Assembly: GCA_041485385.1 (NCBI GenBank)
Contig: JBGPJM010000017.1
Location: 1 to 43,443, forward strand
From: JBGPJM01 sp041485385
GTDB taxonomy: Bacteria; Planctomycetota; Phycisphaerae; Phycisphaerales; UBA1924
Length of the DNA: 43,443 bases
Direction: 5' to 3'
The translations under genes were made by a program, and so were the position numbers. Below the pieces are notes generated by a model. That model searched no databases, was not told the DNA's origin, and worked only from the letters and a program-made list of their open reading frames with translations. Positions 8,410 to 16,685 of this stretch are shown piece by piece (position 1 is the first letter of the stretch; the number at the start of each line of letters is the position of its first letter).

Positions 8410-9072
8410 ATGTCAAACCCGCCCGCCAAGCCGACCCAGCCCGGCCCGAAGAAGGCCGCCGACTTCGCCGCCGATCGAGACTGGCCGGGTTACTACAAGG
8501 CCGTCCTCGGCAAGCCGGCGAGGGAGACGCTTGTCGCCGCGCTCGACTCGTTCGAGCGCGAGGCGAAACCCGCGCCCGGCCCCGCCCTCGCCATCGACAT
8601 CGGCTGCGGCGAGGGGCGCGACACGCTGGAACTCCTCCGGCGCTCCTGGCGAGTGCTCGCCATTGACGATCAGCCCAAGGCCTTCGACTACCTCCGACCC
8701 CGTGTTCCCCCCGAGCAGGCTCCACGCCTCGAAATCCAGATCGCCACCTTCCAAACGATGCAGCTGCCAGGGGCCGACCTCATGAACGCCAGCTACGCCC
8801 TCCCTTTCTGTGAGCCGCGGCACTTCCCCGGCGTGTGGGCGCAGATCGTCCGCGCCATCCGCCCCGGCGGGCGCTTCGCCGGTCAGCTCTTCGGCGACCG
8901 CGACGACTGGTCCGCGCTCCCCGACCGCACCCACCACACCCGCCCGCAGGCCGAGGCCCTCTTCCGTCCCTTCGAGATCGAGATGTTCAAAGAAGAGGAG
9001 AAGGACGACACCAGCGCCACCGGCGGCACCAAACACTGGCAGATCTTCCACATCGTCGCCAAGAAGCGATAG
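8410..9072 (+). CDS. Class I SAM-dependent methyltransferase
   Basis: A 220-residue methyltransferase with a Rossmann fold. Motif I is AIDIGCGEGRDTLELL near residues 60-75, and the acidic residue at the end of strand 2 is in VLAIDDQP. The post-I region MQLPGADLMNASYALPF and the IRPGGRFAGQLFGDRDDW segment are typical of small-molecule methyltransferases related to tellurite-resistance TehB and similar proteins. The substrate cannot be told from sequence. The frame extends two codons earlier at TTG, but the ATG at 8410 is the better start. It lies 11 bp from the divergent ubiD start and is followed at 85 bp by the ABC exporter genes. Confidence 0.85.
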   Translation: MSNPPAKPTQPGPKKAADFAADRDWPGYYKAVLGKPARETLVAALDSFEREAKPAPGPALAIDIGCGEGRDTLELLRRSWRVLAIDDQPKAFDYLRPRVPPEQAPRLEIQIATFQTMQLPGADLMNASYALPFCEPRHFPGVWAQIVRAIRPGGRFAGQLFGDRDDWSALPDRTHHTRPQAEALFRPFEIEMFKEEEKDDTSATGGTKHWQIFHIVAKKR

Positions 9073-9157
9073 GCTTTACCGGGCACCACGACGTTTACAG
9101 CCGTGCGACTCCCCGCCTCGGCCCCGCCACCCCGCACCTAGCGTCCCCCTTCCCCCC

Positions 9158-10345
9158 ATGTCCCACCTCAGCACCTTCACGCCCGGCTCGGACTTCGCCA
9201 TCGACCTCACGCACGTCGCCAAGACGTACCGGGGCAAGGTGCACGCGCTCCGCGGCATCAACATGCAGGTCCAGCGCGGCGCGGTCTTTGGTCTCCTGGG
9301 CCCCAACGGCGCCGGCAAGAGCACGCTGGTAAAGATCATGATGACCGTCATCCGGCCTAACCGCTGCGAGGGGCGGATCCTGAGCTTCCCCGTCGGCTCC
9401 AAGGCCACCCTCGCGCACATCGGGTACCTCCCCGAACACCACAAGTTCCCCGACTACCTCACCGCGGCCCAGGCGCTGGATTTCTATGGCGCCCTCTCGA
9501 AGGTGCCGCGCAGGGTGCGCCGGGCCCGCGGCGCCGAGCTCCTGGAGCTTGTCGGCCTCAAGGACTGGGCGACCAAGAAGGTCAGGGGGTTCTCCAAGGG
9601 CATGCGTCAGCGCCTGGGCATCGCCAACGCCCTGATGAACGACCCCGACCTGGTCGTTCTCGACGAGCCCACCGACGGCGTCGATCCGGTCGGCCGACGC
9701 GACATCCGCAACGTCCTGCTTCACCTCAAGAGCCAGGGGAAGACGGTGTTTCTGAACTCCCACCTGCTCTCCGAGCTCGAAATGGTCTGCGACCACGTCG
9801 CCATCCTGGTGCAGGGGATCGTCTCGGCCCAAGGCACGATGGACGAGCTCACCGCCGACAGCCGCCGCTTCGAGATCGAAGTCGCCCCGCCCGCCGACGG
9901 CGCGCCCGAGCACACCCAGCGTCTCCTCCCAGCCGCACTCTCCGGCGTTGCGAGGTTCTCCCTCACCTCCTCCATCGAAGCCCCGCGCCCGAGCCCGATC
10001 CCCCCACCGCCCTCACAGCCCTCCGGCCCCCCATCGTCCACCGGCGGCATGACCCCACCGGTGCCGATCTCCAGCGCCTTGGTCACCAAGGGCGAACTCG
10101 CCGGCGGCGTCCCCATCTTTATTGAGGGCGGATCCATGCGGATCGGCACCGACGACCCCGTTGTGATCCAGCCCCTCATCGACGCCCTCCGCGCCCGCGG
10201 CTACATCATCCGCTCCGTCCGCCCCGTGCGAGCCTCCCTCGAGGACCTGTTCATGAAGGCCGTCACCGACCCGGTCACAGGCCTGGTCCTCGCCCCGGGC
10301 GCCGCGCCTAACGGCAAGCACACGCCGCGAGGAGGCCACGCATGA
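9158..10345 (+). CDS. ABC transporter ATP-binding protein
   Basis: The ATPase subunit of an ABC-2 type exporter, 395 residues. It has Walker A GPNGAGKS (about 48-55), a signature helix FSKGMRQRL (about 145, replacing the usual LSGGQ), Walker B VVLDEPTDGVDP and the H-loop His in NSHLLSE. The nucleotide-binding domain ends near residue 235. An additional C-terminal 160 residues contain a Pro/Ser-rich linker around residue 280 and a small alpha/beta domain ending in SLEDLFMKAV, the usual end of ABC-2 ATPases of this class. The linker is unusual. No Shine-Dalgarno is seen before the ATG (the upstream bases are a C/T tract). It overlaps the permease gene by four bases (ATGA), so the two are translationally coupled. 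Confidence 0.9.
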   Translation: MSHLSTFTPGSDFAIDLTHVAKTYRGKVHALRGINMQVQRGAVFGLLGPNGAGKSTLVKIMMTVIRPNRCEGRILSFPVGSKATLAHIGYLPEHHKFPDYLTAAQALDFYGALSKVPRRVRRARGAELLELVGLKDWATKKVRGFSKGMRQRLGIANALMNDPDLVVLDEPTDGVDPVGRRDIRNVLLHLKSQGKTVFLNSHLLSELEMVCDHVAILVQGIVSAQGTMDELTADSRRFEIEVAPPADGAPEHTQRLLPAALSGVARFSLTSSIEAPRPSPIPPPPSQPSGPPSSTGGMTPPVPISSALVTKGELAGGVPIFIEGGSMRIGTDDPVVIQPLIDALRARGYIIRSVRPVRASLEDLFMKAVTDPVTGLVLAPGAAPNGKHTPRGGHA

Positions 10346-11487
10346 TCATGCAGACCCTGGCCATCGTCCGGGACGCCTACCGGGATCTCAACGCCAAGAA
10401 GCTCTTTTGGCTGGTGCTGATGCTCTCGGGCATTGTCGTCGGCTCCTTCGCCGCCGTGGGCGTGAACGAAAAGGGCCTGGAAGTCTTCGTCTGGACCATC
10501 GAATCCCGCATCTTCAACTCGCGTCTCTTCCCGCCCGCGGTGTTCTACAAGCTGATGTTCGCCACCCTCGGCATTAACTTCTGGCTCGCCTGGATCGCCG
10601 CGATCCTCGCGCTGGTCTCTACGGCCGGGATCATCCCCGATTTCATCTCCAGCGGATCCATCGAGCTGGTCCTCTCGCGTCCGATCGGGCGCCTTCGGCT
10701 CTTCCTCACCAAGTGCCTCGCCGGCCTCCTCTTTGTCACGCTCCAGGTCGGCGTCTTCTCCCTCGCCGCGTTCCTGGTCATCGGCATTCGCGGCCGGGCA
10801 TGGGAACCCGGCCTCTTCTGGGCCGTGCCGCTCACTGTGTGCTTCTTCAGTTATCTGTTCGCCATCTGCGTCCTGCTGGGCATGGTCACCCGATCGACCA
10901 TCGCGTCGCTGCTGCTCACGCTCCTCGTCTGGGCTGGCATCTTCGGCTTGCACACAACCGAGTCCCTCTTCCTCCTGCTCAAGGAGCACAACCAGCTGAA
11001 GCTCGAGACCCTCGCCAAGCAGGTCGACGAGCTGCAGGCCGAGAAAGCCGCGACGCCCGCGGAAACGCCAACAGGAACCGACGCCCCGCGGCCGGCTCAG
11101 GCCACCGGTGCAAAACCCCGCGGCCCCCTTGAACGCCGCCGCGAGCAGCTCGAAGAAACGCGGCAGAACAGCGGGTGGATCCGAAGAACCCACTCCATTC
11201 TCTTTCTCGTGAAGACAGCGCTGCCGAAGACAACCGAAACGAAGGATCTCCTCAGTCGCAAGCTCTTCACCGCCGCCGATCTCGACCGCATGCGCCAGGA
11301 CCAGAAGGAGCCGCCGCCCATGAACTTCGGGGCCGACGACGTACGGGTCGACGAGCGCGAGGTCCAGCGACGGATCGAGAGGATCATCAACGAACGCTCG
11401 GTCGGCTGGGTCATCGGCACGTCGCTGCTCTTCGAGCTCGTCCTTGTCGGCGCCGCGGCGTTCATGTTCTGCAGGCGCGACTTCTGA
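10342..11487 (+). CDS. ABC-2 type transporter permease
   Basis: The membrane partner of the preceding ATPase, 381 residues. Six hydrophobic segments are visible: about 20-40, 75-95, 120-150, 155-180, 190-210 and 355-378. Between the fifth and the last there is a hydrophilic region of about 140 residues, with Glu/Gln/Lys/Arg-rich, coiled-coil-prone stretches (LKLETLAKQVDELQAEKAA, LERRREQLEETRQ). This insertion is not part of the usual six-helix ABC-2 core and probably forms a soluble domain. The protein ends in a short basic tail (FCRRDF). Substrate unknown. The stop codon lies two bases from the stop codon of the convergent proC. Confidence 0.85.
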   Translation: MIMQTLAIVRDAYRDLNAKKLFWLVLMLSGIVVGSFAAVGVNEKGLEVFVWTIESRIFNSRLFPPAVFYKLMFATLGINFWLAWIAAILALVSTAGIIPDFISSGSIELVLSRPIGRLRLFLTKCLAGLLFVTLQVGVFSLAAFLVIGIRGRAWEPGLFWAVPLTVCFFSYLFAICVLLGMVTRSTIASLLLTLLVWAGIFGLHTTESLFLLLKEHNQLKLETLAKQVDELQAEKAATPAETPTGTDAPRPAQATGAKPRGPLERRREQLEETRQNSGWIRRTHSILFLVKTALPKTTETKDLLSRKLFTAADLDRMRQDQKEPPPMNFGADDVRVDEREVQRRIERIINERSVGWVIGTSLLFELVLVGAAAFMFCRRDF

Positions 11488-11489
11488 CC

Positions 11490-12404
11490 TCACTGCCCGG
11501 CACGGCCCGGGCCCCCACCGGCGATCTCCCTCCCCCGGTCCCTCGCCGCCACGATCGCCCTCACGACAACCTGCATCACGCCGGATTTATCCAGCACATC
11601 GATCGCCGCGGCGGTCGTCCCCCCCTTGCTCGTCACCGCCGCGCGCATGTCCGCGGGCACCCGGGCCGAGCGTGCCAGCAACTCCCCCGCGCCGGCGATC
11701 GTCTCGGCTACCACCGCCATCGCCGTCTTCTCGTCCAGCCCAACCTCCCGCGCCGCCCGCGCCATCGCCTCGGCCAGATAGAACACGTACGCGGGCCCGG
11801 ACCCGGCCACGGCCGTGAACGCGTCCATCAGCGACTCGTCGATCGTCATCACCAGCCGCCCCACGCCGGCGAACAGCCGCATGGCCACCACTTCGTCTCC
11901 GACCGCCGCGCCGTCCCCGAGGCAGATCGCCGTCGCCCCTCGCCCCACCTGGGCGGCCAAGTTCGGCATCGCCCGCACAATGCCCGTCTGCTGTCCCAGG
12001 AGGTCACGGACCCTGGTGGTCGGCGTCCCGGCGAGGATCGTGATCACGACCCGTCGAGCCGCCCCCATCGCCCCGCGGATCTCCGGCGCCAGCCCCGCGA
12101 GCGACTGCGGCTTCACCGCCACGAGCAGTTGGCCCTCACCGGGCCGCGTCTCCGTTCCGAGCATCCAGTCGACCGCTCCACCGGCCGTGTCGAAAACGTG
12201 CACCCCCAGCCCGTTCAGCGCCCGTCGCTTGGCTCCGTCGATCTCCGCGACCCCGACCCGCTTCGTATCAAGCAGCCGAGCCAACACCCCGCCGCGAACA
12301 ATGGCCTGCGCCATGTTCCCGCCGCCGAGTATCGCCAGGGGCACCGTCAGCCGCGGTCCCGTTCCCTGATCGCTCCTGGACTCACCTGCGCCGATCTGTG
12401 ACAT
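11490..12404 (-). CDS. proC: Pyrroline-5-carboxylate reductase
   Basis: Catalyses the last step of proline synthesis, NAD(P)H-dependent reduction of 1-pyrroline-5-carboxylate, in the cytoplasm. The N-terminal Rossmann fold starts with AILGGGNMAQAIV. The C-terminal dimerisation and substrate domain carries the ProC signature region AVAGSGPAYVFYLAEAM and TSKGGTTAAAIDVL (family consensus TSPGGTT). Length of 304 residues is slightly above the usual 265-280 because of a 25-residue N-terminal extension and a Gly-rich C-terminal tail. The ATG at 12404 is chosen; the frame runs upstream to 12473 without a better site. Confidence 0.92.
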   Translation of the reverse strand: MSQIGAGESRSDQGTGPRLTVPLAILGGGNMAQAIVRGGVLARLLDTKRVGVAEIDGAKRRALNGLGVHVFDTAGGAVDWMLGTETRPGEGQLLVAVKPQSLAGLAPEIRGAMGAARRVVITILAGTPTTRVRDLLGQQTGIVRAMPNLAAQVGRGATAICLGDGAAVGDEVVAMRLFAGVGRLVMTIDESLMDAFTAVAGSGPAYVFYLAEAMARAAREVGLDEKTAMAVVAETIAGAGELLARSARVPADMRAAVTSKGGTTAAAIDVLDKSGVMQVVVRAIVAARDRGREIAGGGPGRAGQ

Positions 12405-12564
12405 CCGTAGCCCCGTCTCTCTCGACTCGTTCCGCCGCCGTTGCCCAGGCAGGATACCGCCCCACCCGACCATTCACCTCCCGCCCATCTTCCCGCCGAT
12501 GTGGGAATGGTCGCCCCGCCACTCTAAACTACGCGGCCACGATCCGCCCCAGGCACCAACACCC

Positions 12565-13695
12565 ATGTCCAGCTTCTACCAGCTCGAGTTCGAGAAGCCA
12601 CTCATCGAGATCGAGCGACGTATCGACTCGCTCGAGGAGCGTCTGAAGCGCCTGCATGCACCGGTCGCCACCCCCGCCCCGGGCGCTGGCGAGGAGCCGG
12701 CCCCGACCCCCTTCCCCTTCGTTCCCGAGGCGATCGACGAAGTCTCCGACGAGCCCGCCGACCCCGAGCAGATCTCACAGCAGATCGAGCAGCTCCGCCA
12801 GGAGCACCGCTCCACCCTCGCCCGTGTCTACTCGCACATGAGCGCCTGGGACACCGTCCGGGTCTCACGCCACCCCAAGCGCCCCCAGACGCGCGACTAC
12901 ATCGACCTCATCTGCAAAGACTTCTGCGAGCTCCACGGCGACCGGCGATTCGGCGACGACCCCGCCATGGTCACCGGCTTTGCACGCATCGGCTCGATCA
13001 AGTGCCTCCTCGTCGGCCACCAGAAGGGCCGCACCACACAGGAGAAGATCGCCTGCCATTTCGGGTGCGCCCACCCCGAGGGCTATCGCAAGGCCCTGGC
13101 GAAGATGGTGCTCGCCGAGAAGTGGGAGCTTCCCATCGTCACGCTCGTCGACACCCCCGGCGCCTACCCAGGCGTGGGCGCCGAGCAGCGCGGCCAGGCC
13201 GAGGCCATCGCCGTCAACTTGCGCGAGATGAGCCGCCTCAAGACGCCCATCGTCAGCATTATCATCGGCGAGGGCGGCTCCGGCGGCGCCCTCGGCATCG
13301 CCGTCGCCGACCAGGTCGCCATGCTCCAGCACTCGTGGTACTCGGTCATCAGCCCCGAGGGGTGCGCGGCCATCCTCTGGAAGCAGGCCAACGAGCAGAC
13401 CAACTCCGCCGCGGCCGAGTCGCTCAAGCTCACCGCCGGCGACAACCTCGAGCTTCAGATCATCGACGACATCATCCCGGAGCCTCTCGGCGGCGCCCAC
13501 CGCGACCCCAAGGCCACCGCAAGCGCCGTCGAGCGCTGGATCATCGACCACCTCCAGGAACTGAAGCGCCACAAGCCCGCCTCGCTCCCCGCCAGGCGCT
13601 ACGAGCGATTCCGCAAGCTGGGGGCGATCCTCGAAACGACGCAGCCGCCGGTTGTGTTGGATCCAGAGACCGAGGCGCCGGCCGCCACCGGCTGA
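12565..13695 (+). CDS. accA: Acetyl-CoA carboxylase carboxyltransferase subunit alpha
   Basis: The alpha subunit of the carboxyltransferase half of acetyl-CoA carboxylase, which makes malonyl-CoA for fatty acid synthesis. The 376-residue sequence shows the family landmarks: N-terminal LEFEKPLIEIERRIDSLEER helix, ARHPKRP-like motif (SRHPKRPQTRDYI), DRRFGDDPAMVTGFARI, TPGAYPGVGAEQRGQAEAIA and the oxyanion-hole stretch IIGEGGSGGALGIAVADQV. There is an additional Ala/Pro-rich insertion of about 45 residues after the first helix. accD is not in the window. No Shine-Dalgarno precedes the ATG. Confidence 0.95.
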   Translation: MSSFYQLEFEKPLIEIERRIDSLEERLKRLHAPVATPAPGAGEEPAPTPFPFVPEAIDEVSDEPADPEQISQQIEQLRQEHRSTLARVYSHMSAWDTVRVSRHPKRPQTRDYIDLICKDFCELHGDRRFGDDPAMVTGFARIGSIKCLLVGHQKGRTTQEKIACHFGCAHPEGYRKALAKMVLAEKWELPIVTLVDTPGAYPGVGAEQRGQAEAIAVNLREMSRLKTPIVSIIIGEGGSGGALGIAVADQVAMLQHSWYSVISPEGCAAILWKQANEQTNSAAAESLKLTAGDNLELQIIDDIIPEPLGGAHRDPKATASAVERWIIDHLQELKRHKPASLPARRYERFRKLGAILETTQPPVVLDPETEAPAATG

Positions 13696-13775
13696 GGCCG
13701 ATTCCCGCGCATTCCCACGAACGAGGGCCCGCCACCAAAACTTCTGATCAGGCTCTGTTTGCCTGCCGCCCATCT

Positions 13776-13804
13776 TTGACAACTCGGGCGAGTTTCTATA
13801 CACT
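13776..13804 (+). promoter_or_regulatory. Sigma70-type promoter for dksA-like/lspA
   Basis: A consensus -35 box TTGACA at 13776-13781, a 17-base spacer and a TACACT -10 box at 13799-13804, in a locally AT-rich stretch of a 200-bp intergenic region. A TATACA three bases earlier is an alternative -10 with a 15-base spacer. It would start transcription near 13811, about 90 bases before the translation start of the DksA-like gene. Confidence 0.65.
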
Positions 13805-13882
13805 CTCCGACCTTTTGATACCAGAAATCTAACAAACTCCCTGATTGTGGTGCCTCGGACTTCATCAAAAGCAGCGAGCGCC

Positions 13883-13887
13883 GGAGG
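13883..13887 (+). promoter_or_regulatory. Ribosome binding site setting the start of the DksA-like gene
   Basis: GGAGG 11 bases before a GTG at 13899. The frame is open to a TTG at 13845, but no comparable site precedes that, so the GTG is preferred. Confidence 0.5.
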
Positions 13888-13898
13888 CAGCAAAGCGA

Positions 13899-14744
13899 GT
13901 GGGCAAGGCCAGCCGAGCGAAGTCGAAACCTGGAAAGCGGGCGGGGAAGGCTCCGTCATCGAAAGTGCACGCCAAGGCCGTTTCCAAGGCGGCCGGCGGC
14001 AAATCCGCCCGCCCGAAGGCCCCGCCGGCCAAGCATCCTGCCAAGCCCGGCGCCAAGCCGAGCGGCAAGACCGCCCCCGCGCACTCGGCGCCAAAGCCCA
14101 AGCCGACCGCCCCTGCGCCCGCCGCGTCACAGGCGCCGACGGACGCCTCCAAGAAGCCAGGCCCCAAGGGGATCACGATCGTCTCGCAGAAGCCGATGCG
14201 GAAGCCCCGCATTAAGCCCAAGCTGGTCATGCCGACCTCCGAGCCGTTACTCAAGCCCGGTGGGCCGAAATGGAAGCCGCTGATCCCCTCGGGCCCGAAG
14301 GCCACCCCCACCGGGCTCGTCGGCGCCAGCAGCCACGGCGACAACGCCGGGGCCAGGAAGCCGGCCATCCGGCTCCCCAAGCGAGAGCTGGATAAGTACC
14401 GCCAGATTCTCCTGCAGAAGCGGCGCGAGCTTATCGGCGACGTGGCGAACATGGAGGACGAAGCGCTCCGGCAGTCCAGCGGCGCCCTCTCCCATCTCCC
14501 CCAACACATGGCCGAGCAGGGGACCGACGCCTTCGACCAGGCGATGTCGCTCGACCTGGCCCAGGTGGACCGCAACCTCATCCGCGAGATCGACGATGCG
14601 CTCAAGCGCATCGAGGACGGCACCTACGGCATCTGCGAGCGAAGCGGCGTGCCGATCAGGCCCGAGCGCCTCGCCGAACTCCCCTGGGCCAAGTACACCA
14701 TCGAGGCCGCCCGCGCCCTCGAGCGGCGTCCATACCAAGAGTGA
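13899..14744 (+). CDS. DksA/TraR-like protein with histone-like Lys/Ala/Pro-rich N-terminal tail
   Basis: A 281-residue protein in two parts. Residues 1 to about 160 are extremely Lys/Ala/Pro-rich and disordered, with KPxxK and AKPGAK-type repeats like eukaryotic histone H1 or bacterial Hc1-type tails. Residues about 163-281 match the DksA/TraR fold: a coiled-coil helix pair (LDKYRQILLQKRRELIGDV, then LIREIDDALKRIEDGTYGI) and the start of the zinc-finger region. Of the four zinc Cys of classical DksA only one remains (C246, the sole Cys in the protein); the C-terminal pair is replaced in YTIEAA. The tip region has no obvious DxxDxA motif. DksA-type proteins bind the RNA polymerase secondary channel; the basic tail suggests nucleic acid binding, which is inference. 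Its stop overlaps the lspA GTG start. Confidence 0.8.
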   Translation: MGKASRAKSKPGKRAGKAPSSKVHAKAVSKAAGGKSARPKAPPAKHPAKPGAKPSGKTAPAHSAPKPKPTAPAPAASQAPTDASKKPGPKGITIVSQKPMRKPRIKPKLVMPTSEPLLKPGGPKWKPLIPSGPKATPTGLVGASSHGDNAGARKPAIRLPKRELDKYRQILLQKRRELIGDVANMEDEALRQSSGALSHLPQHMAEQGTDAFDQAMSLDLAQVDRNLIREIDDALKRIEDGTYGICERSGVPIRPERLAELPWAKYTIEAARALERRPYQE

Positions 14745-15484
14745 ACGACCCCGCCCCTCAGCCCGGTCACGACTCAGCCGCCGCGCCGACCCTCACACCG
14801 CCGGCCGGGCCCACCCCCGGCGCTCCGCACACCGACGCGCCACCGGCGCCCCTCGAGCGTGAATCCTGGCGCGACACCCGCGCCTGGGCCGTTCTGCTCT
14901 CCGTGATGCTCTTCTCAGTATTCGCCGACCTGGGGAGCAAGTGGCTGGCCTTCAAATACGTCGCCGGTCAGCCGGTGGTAATCGATTACGAACTCGTCAT
15001 GGCCAAGAGCGCCATCGACCCGCGCCTCATCGGCTCGCTCATCGAGGCCCATGAACCGCGCCACGTGATCCCCGGCATCCTGGACCTCACCCTGGTGCTC
15101 AACCCCGGCGCCGTCTTCGGGATCGGGCCCGGCCAACGGTGGTTCTTCATCGTCTTCACCGGCCTGGCCCTGGGATTCGGCGTCTGGATGTTCGGACGCT
15201 GGACCCGCCGACGCGACCACTCGGCGCACATCGCCATCGGCCTGCTCCTTGGCGGCGGGCTGGGAAACCTCTACGACCGCCTCGCCCTGGGTTGCGTGCG
15301 CGACTTCCTCCACCCGCTCCCGGGCCTGAGGTTCCCCTTCGGCTGGCAGCCCCTGGGCAACAACGGCGAGATCTGGCCCTACGTCTCCAACATCGCCGAC
15401 CTGTTCCTCCTCGTCGGCATCGGCATGCTGCTGCTGACGATGTCGCGTAGAGACTCGCACCGGCGCGCCAGGCGTCACGCCTGA
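14741..15484 (+). CDS. lspA: Lipoprotein signal peptidase (signal peptidase II)
   Basis: The inner-membrane aspartic peptidase that removes signal peptides from prolipoproteins. The catalytic Asp residues are in GGGLGNLYDRLALGCVRDF (about residue 179) and NIADLFLL (about residue 219), the two conserved LspA blocks; the upstream NPGAVFG block is also present. Four hydrophobic segments are visible. At 247 residues it is longer than the usual 160-170, because of a Pro/Ala-rich N-terminal tail of about 45 residues and an insertion of about 30 residues before NPGAVFG. Translation starts at a GTG that overlaps the stop of the DksA-like gene. The lipoproteins in this window (PpiC-like, TPR) would be substrates. 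Confidence 0.93.
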   Translation: MNDPAPQPGHDSAAAPTLTPPAGPTPGAPHTDAPPAPLERESWRDTRAWAVLLSVMLFSVFADLGSKWLAFKYVAGQPVVIDYELVMAKSAIDPRLIGSLIEAHEPRHVIPGILDLTLVLNPGAVFGIGPGQRWFFIVFTGLALGFGVWMFGRWTRRRDHSAHIAIGLLLGGGLGNLYDRLALGCVRDFLHPLPGLRFPFGWQPLGNNGEIWPYVSNIADLFLLVGIGMLLLTMSRRDSHRRARRHA

Positions 15485-15528
15485 ACGCCACCGCCGTCAG
15501 CGGCGCCGTTCCCGACCGCCCGGGCGCT

Positions 15529-16596
15529 TCATCCCACGCTCGACGTCGCGTTCGCCCGGCTCAGGATCCCGTCGAGCATCCCCCTCACCTCGTTGGCCAT
15601 CCGCGTGTTGGGGAACTCGTTGATGATCCGCCTCCCCACCGCCGCGGCTGTGCTCCACTGCTTGTCCCGCACCGCGACCTTGAACTGCACGCCCAGGTTC
15701 TCCCTGGCCTTCCCGATCACCCCGCGCGCCACTTCCAGGTACCTGGCGCCCTCGTCGGGAGTCAGGTACGCGTCGAGCTCCTTCAGGAGGCCCATCGCCT
15801 CCTCGGTGTGGTCCTGCGTGGCCGCCTCGAGGAACCGCCGCTCCAGGTCCGCCTTGTAGACCACCCGCGCCTGCTCCACGCGATTGCGAAGGCTCTCGAC
15901 GCGGTGCGAGTCGGGGTACAGCCGCATGATCCGCGCCGCCTCCCGCTGCGCCACGTCCCACCTCCGCTGCACGATCAGCCCGTCCAGCCTCGCGATCGCC
16001 TCCGTGACCTTCCGGTCTAGGATCTCCGCCCGGGCCGACTCGATCCGCGATCGGAACTCCTCAGCCTCGGCCCGATACCCGAACCGGTCGGCAAGCTCCG
16101 ACACCAGCACCAGCGCCGCGTCCCAGTCCTCCGCAGCGATGTCCTCCTCGATCGCGCCGCACAGAAGGTCCCGCTCCGCCCGCCGGTTGATCACGCGCCG
16201 TGCGTCGTCCGAGAGCGACGAGTGCTCCATCAGCGCCCGCATCTCCTCGGCGAGCCTGTCCAGCTTCACCGCCAGCCGCGCCTCCACCTGCCGGCGCGAG
16301 CTCGACAGCACCCCCATCGCCACCGGCGCCAGCGTCAGGACCAAGAACACCCCGATGTACCCGGTGATCCGCAGCCGCAGGTCCGCCGCATACCCGAACT
16401 CCCCGGCCCCGACCAGGATGAACGCCACCGACATCGCCAGCACGAACCCGTAGCAGAGCAGCGCCGCCACTCGTCCCAAGTTCGTTCCCGACCGTCGCAA
16501 CGGGTACGGCGTCGCCGCCGGCCACCCTCCCACCGCCGCGCCGCCAGCGACCCCCGTCTGTCCGTTCAACCGGGTCTGCGTCGATTCAGCATCCAT
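15529..16596 (-). CDS. Membrane protein with C-terminal helical repeat domain
   Basis: A 355-residue protein of unknown function. After a polar N-terminus of about 45 residues come two transmembrane segments (VAALLCYGFVLAMSVAFILV and the IGVFLVLTLAPVAMGVL stretch) separated by a short loop. The remaining 240 residues are soluble and alpha-helical, with TPR-like repeats (DWDAALVLVSELADRFGY, RRWDVAQREAARIMRLYPDS, KQWSTAAAVGRRIINEFPNT). The repeat spacing and the YPDS/FPNT ends are like those of bacterial tetratricopeptide adaptors. The ATG at 16596 is chosen over an ATG four codons upstream. It is convergent with lspA. Confidence 0.75.
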   Translation of the reverse strand: MDAESTQTRLNGQTGVAGGAAVGGWPAATPYPLRRSGTNLGRVAALLCYGFVLAMSVAFILVGAGEFGYAADLRLRITGYIGVFLVLTLAPVAMGVLSSSRRQVEARLAVKLDRLAEEMRALMEHSSLSDDARRVINRRAERDLLCGAIEEDIAAEDWDAALVLVSELADRFGYRAEAEEFRSRIESARAEILDRKVTEAIARLDGLIVQRRWDVAQREAARIMRLYPDSHRVESLRNRVEQARVVYKADLERRFLEAATQDHTEEAMGLLKELDAYLTPDEGARYLEVARGVIGKARENLGVQFKVAVRDKQWSTAAAVGRRIINEFPNTRMANEVRGMLDGILSRANATSSVG

Positions 16597-16685
16597 GGTT
16601 CGCCACACTCCGCTCTGCCCTTTACCAGCCTACCGGCAACCCGCCCCGACGGCTACGCCCCAACCCACCCCTATCATCCGCGCCG

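Noticed and set aside
12865..14130. 421-codon minus frame opposite accA
   Set aside because: Shadow of accA and the DksA-like gene, which both have clear family motifs on the plus strand.
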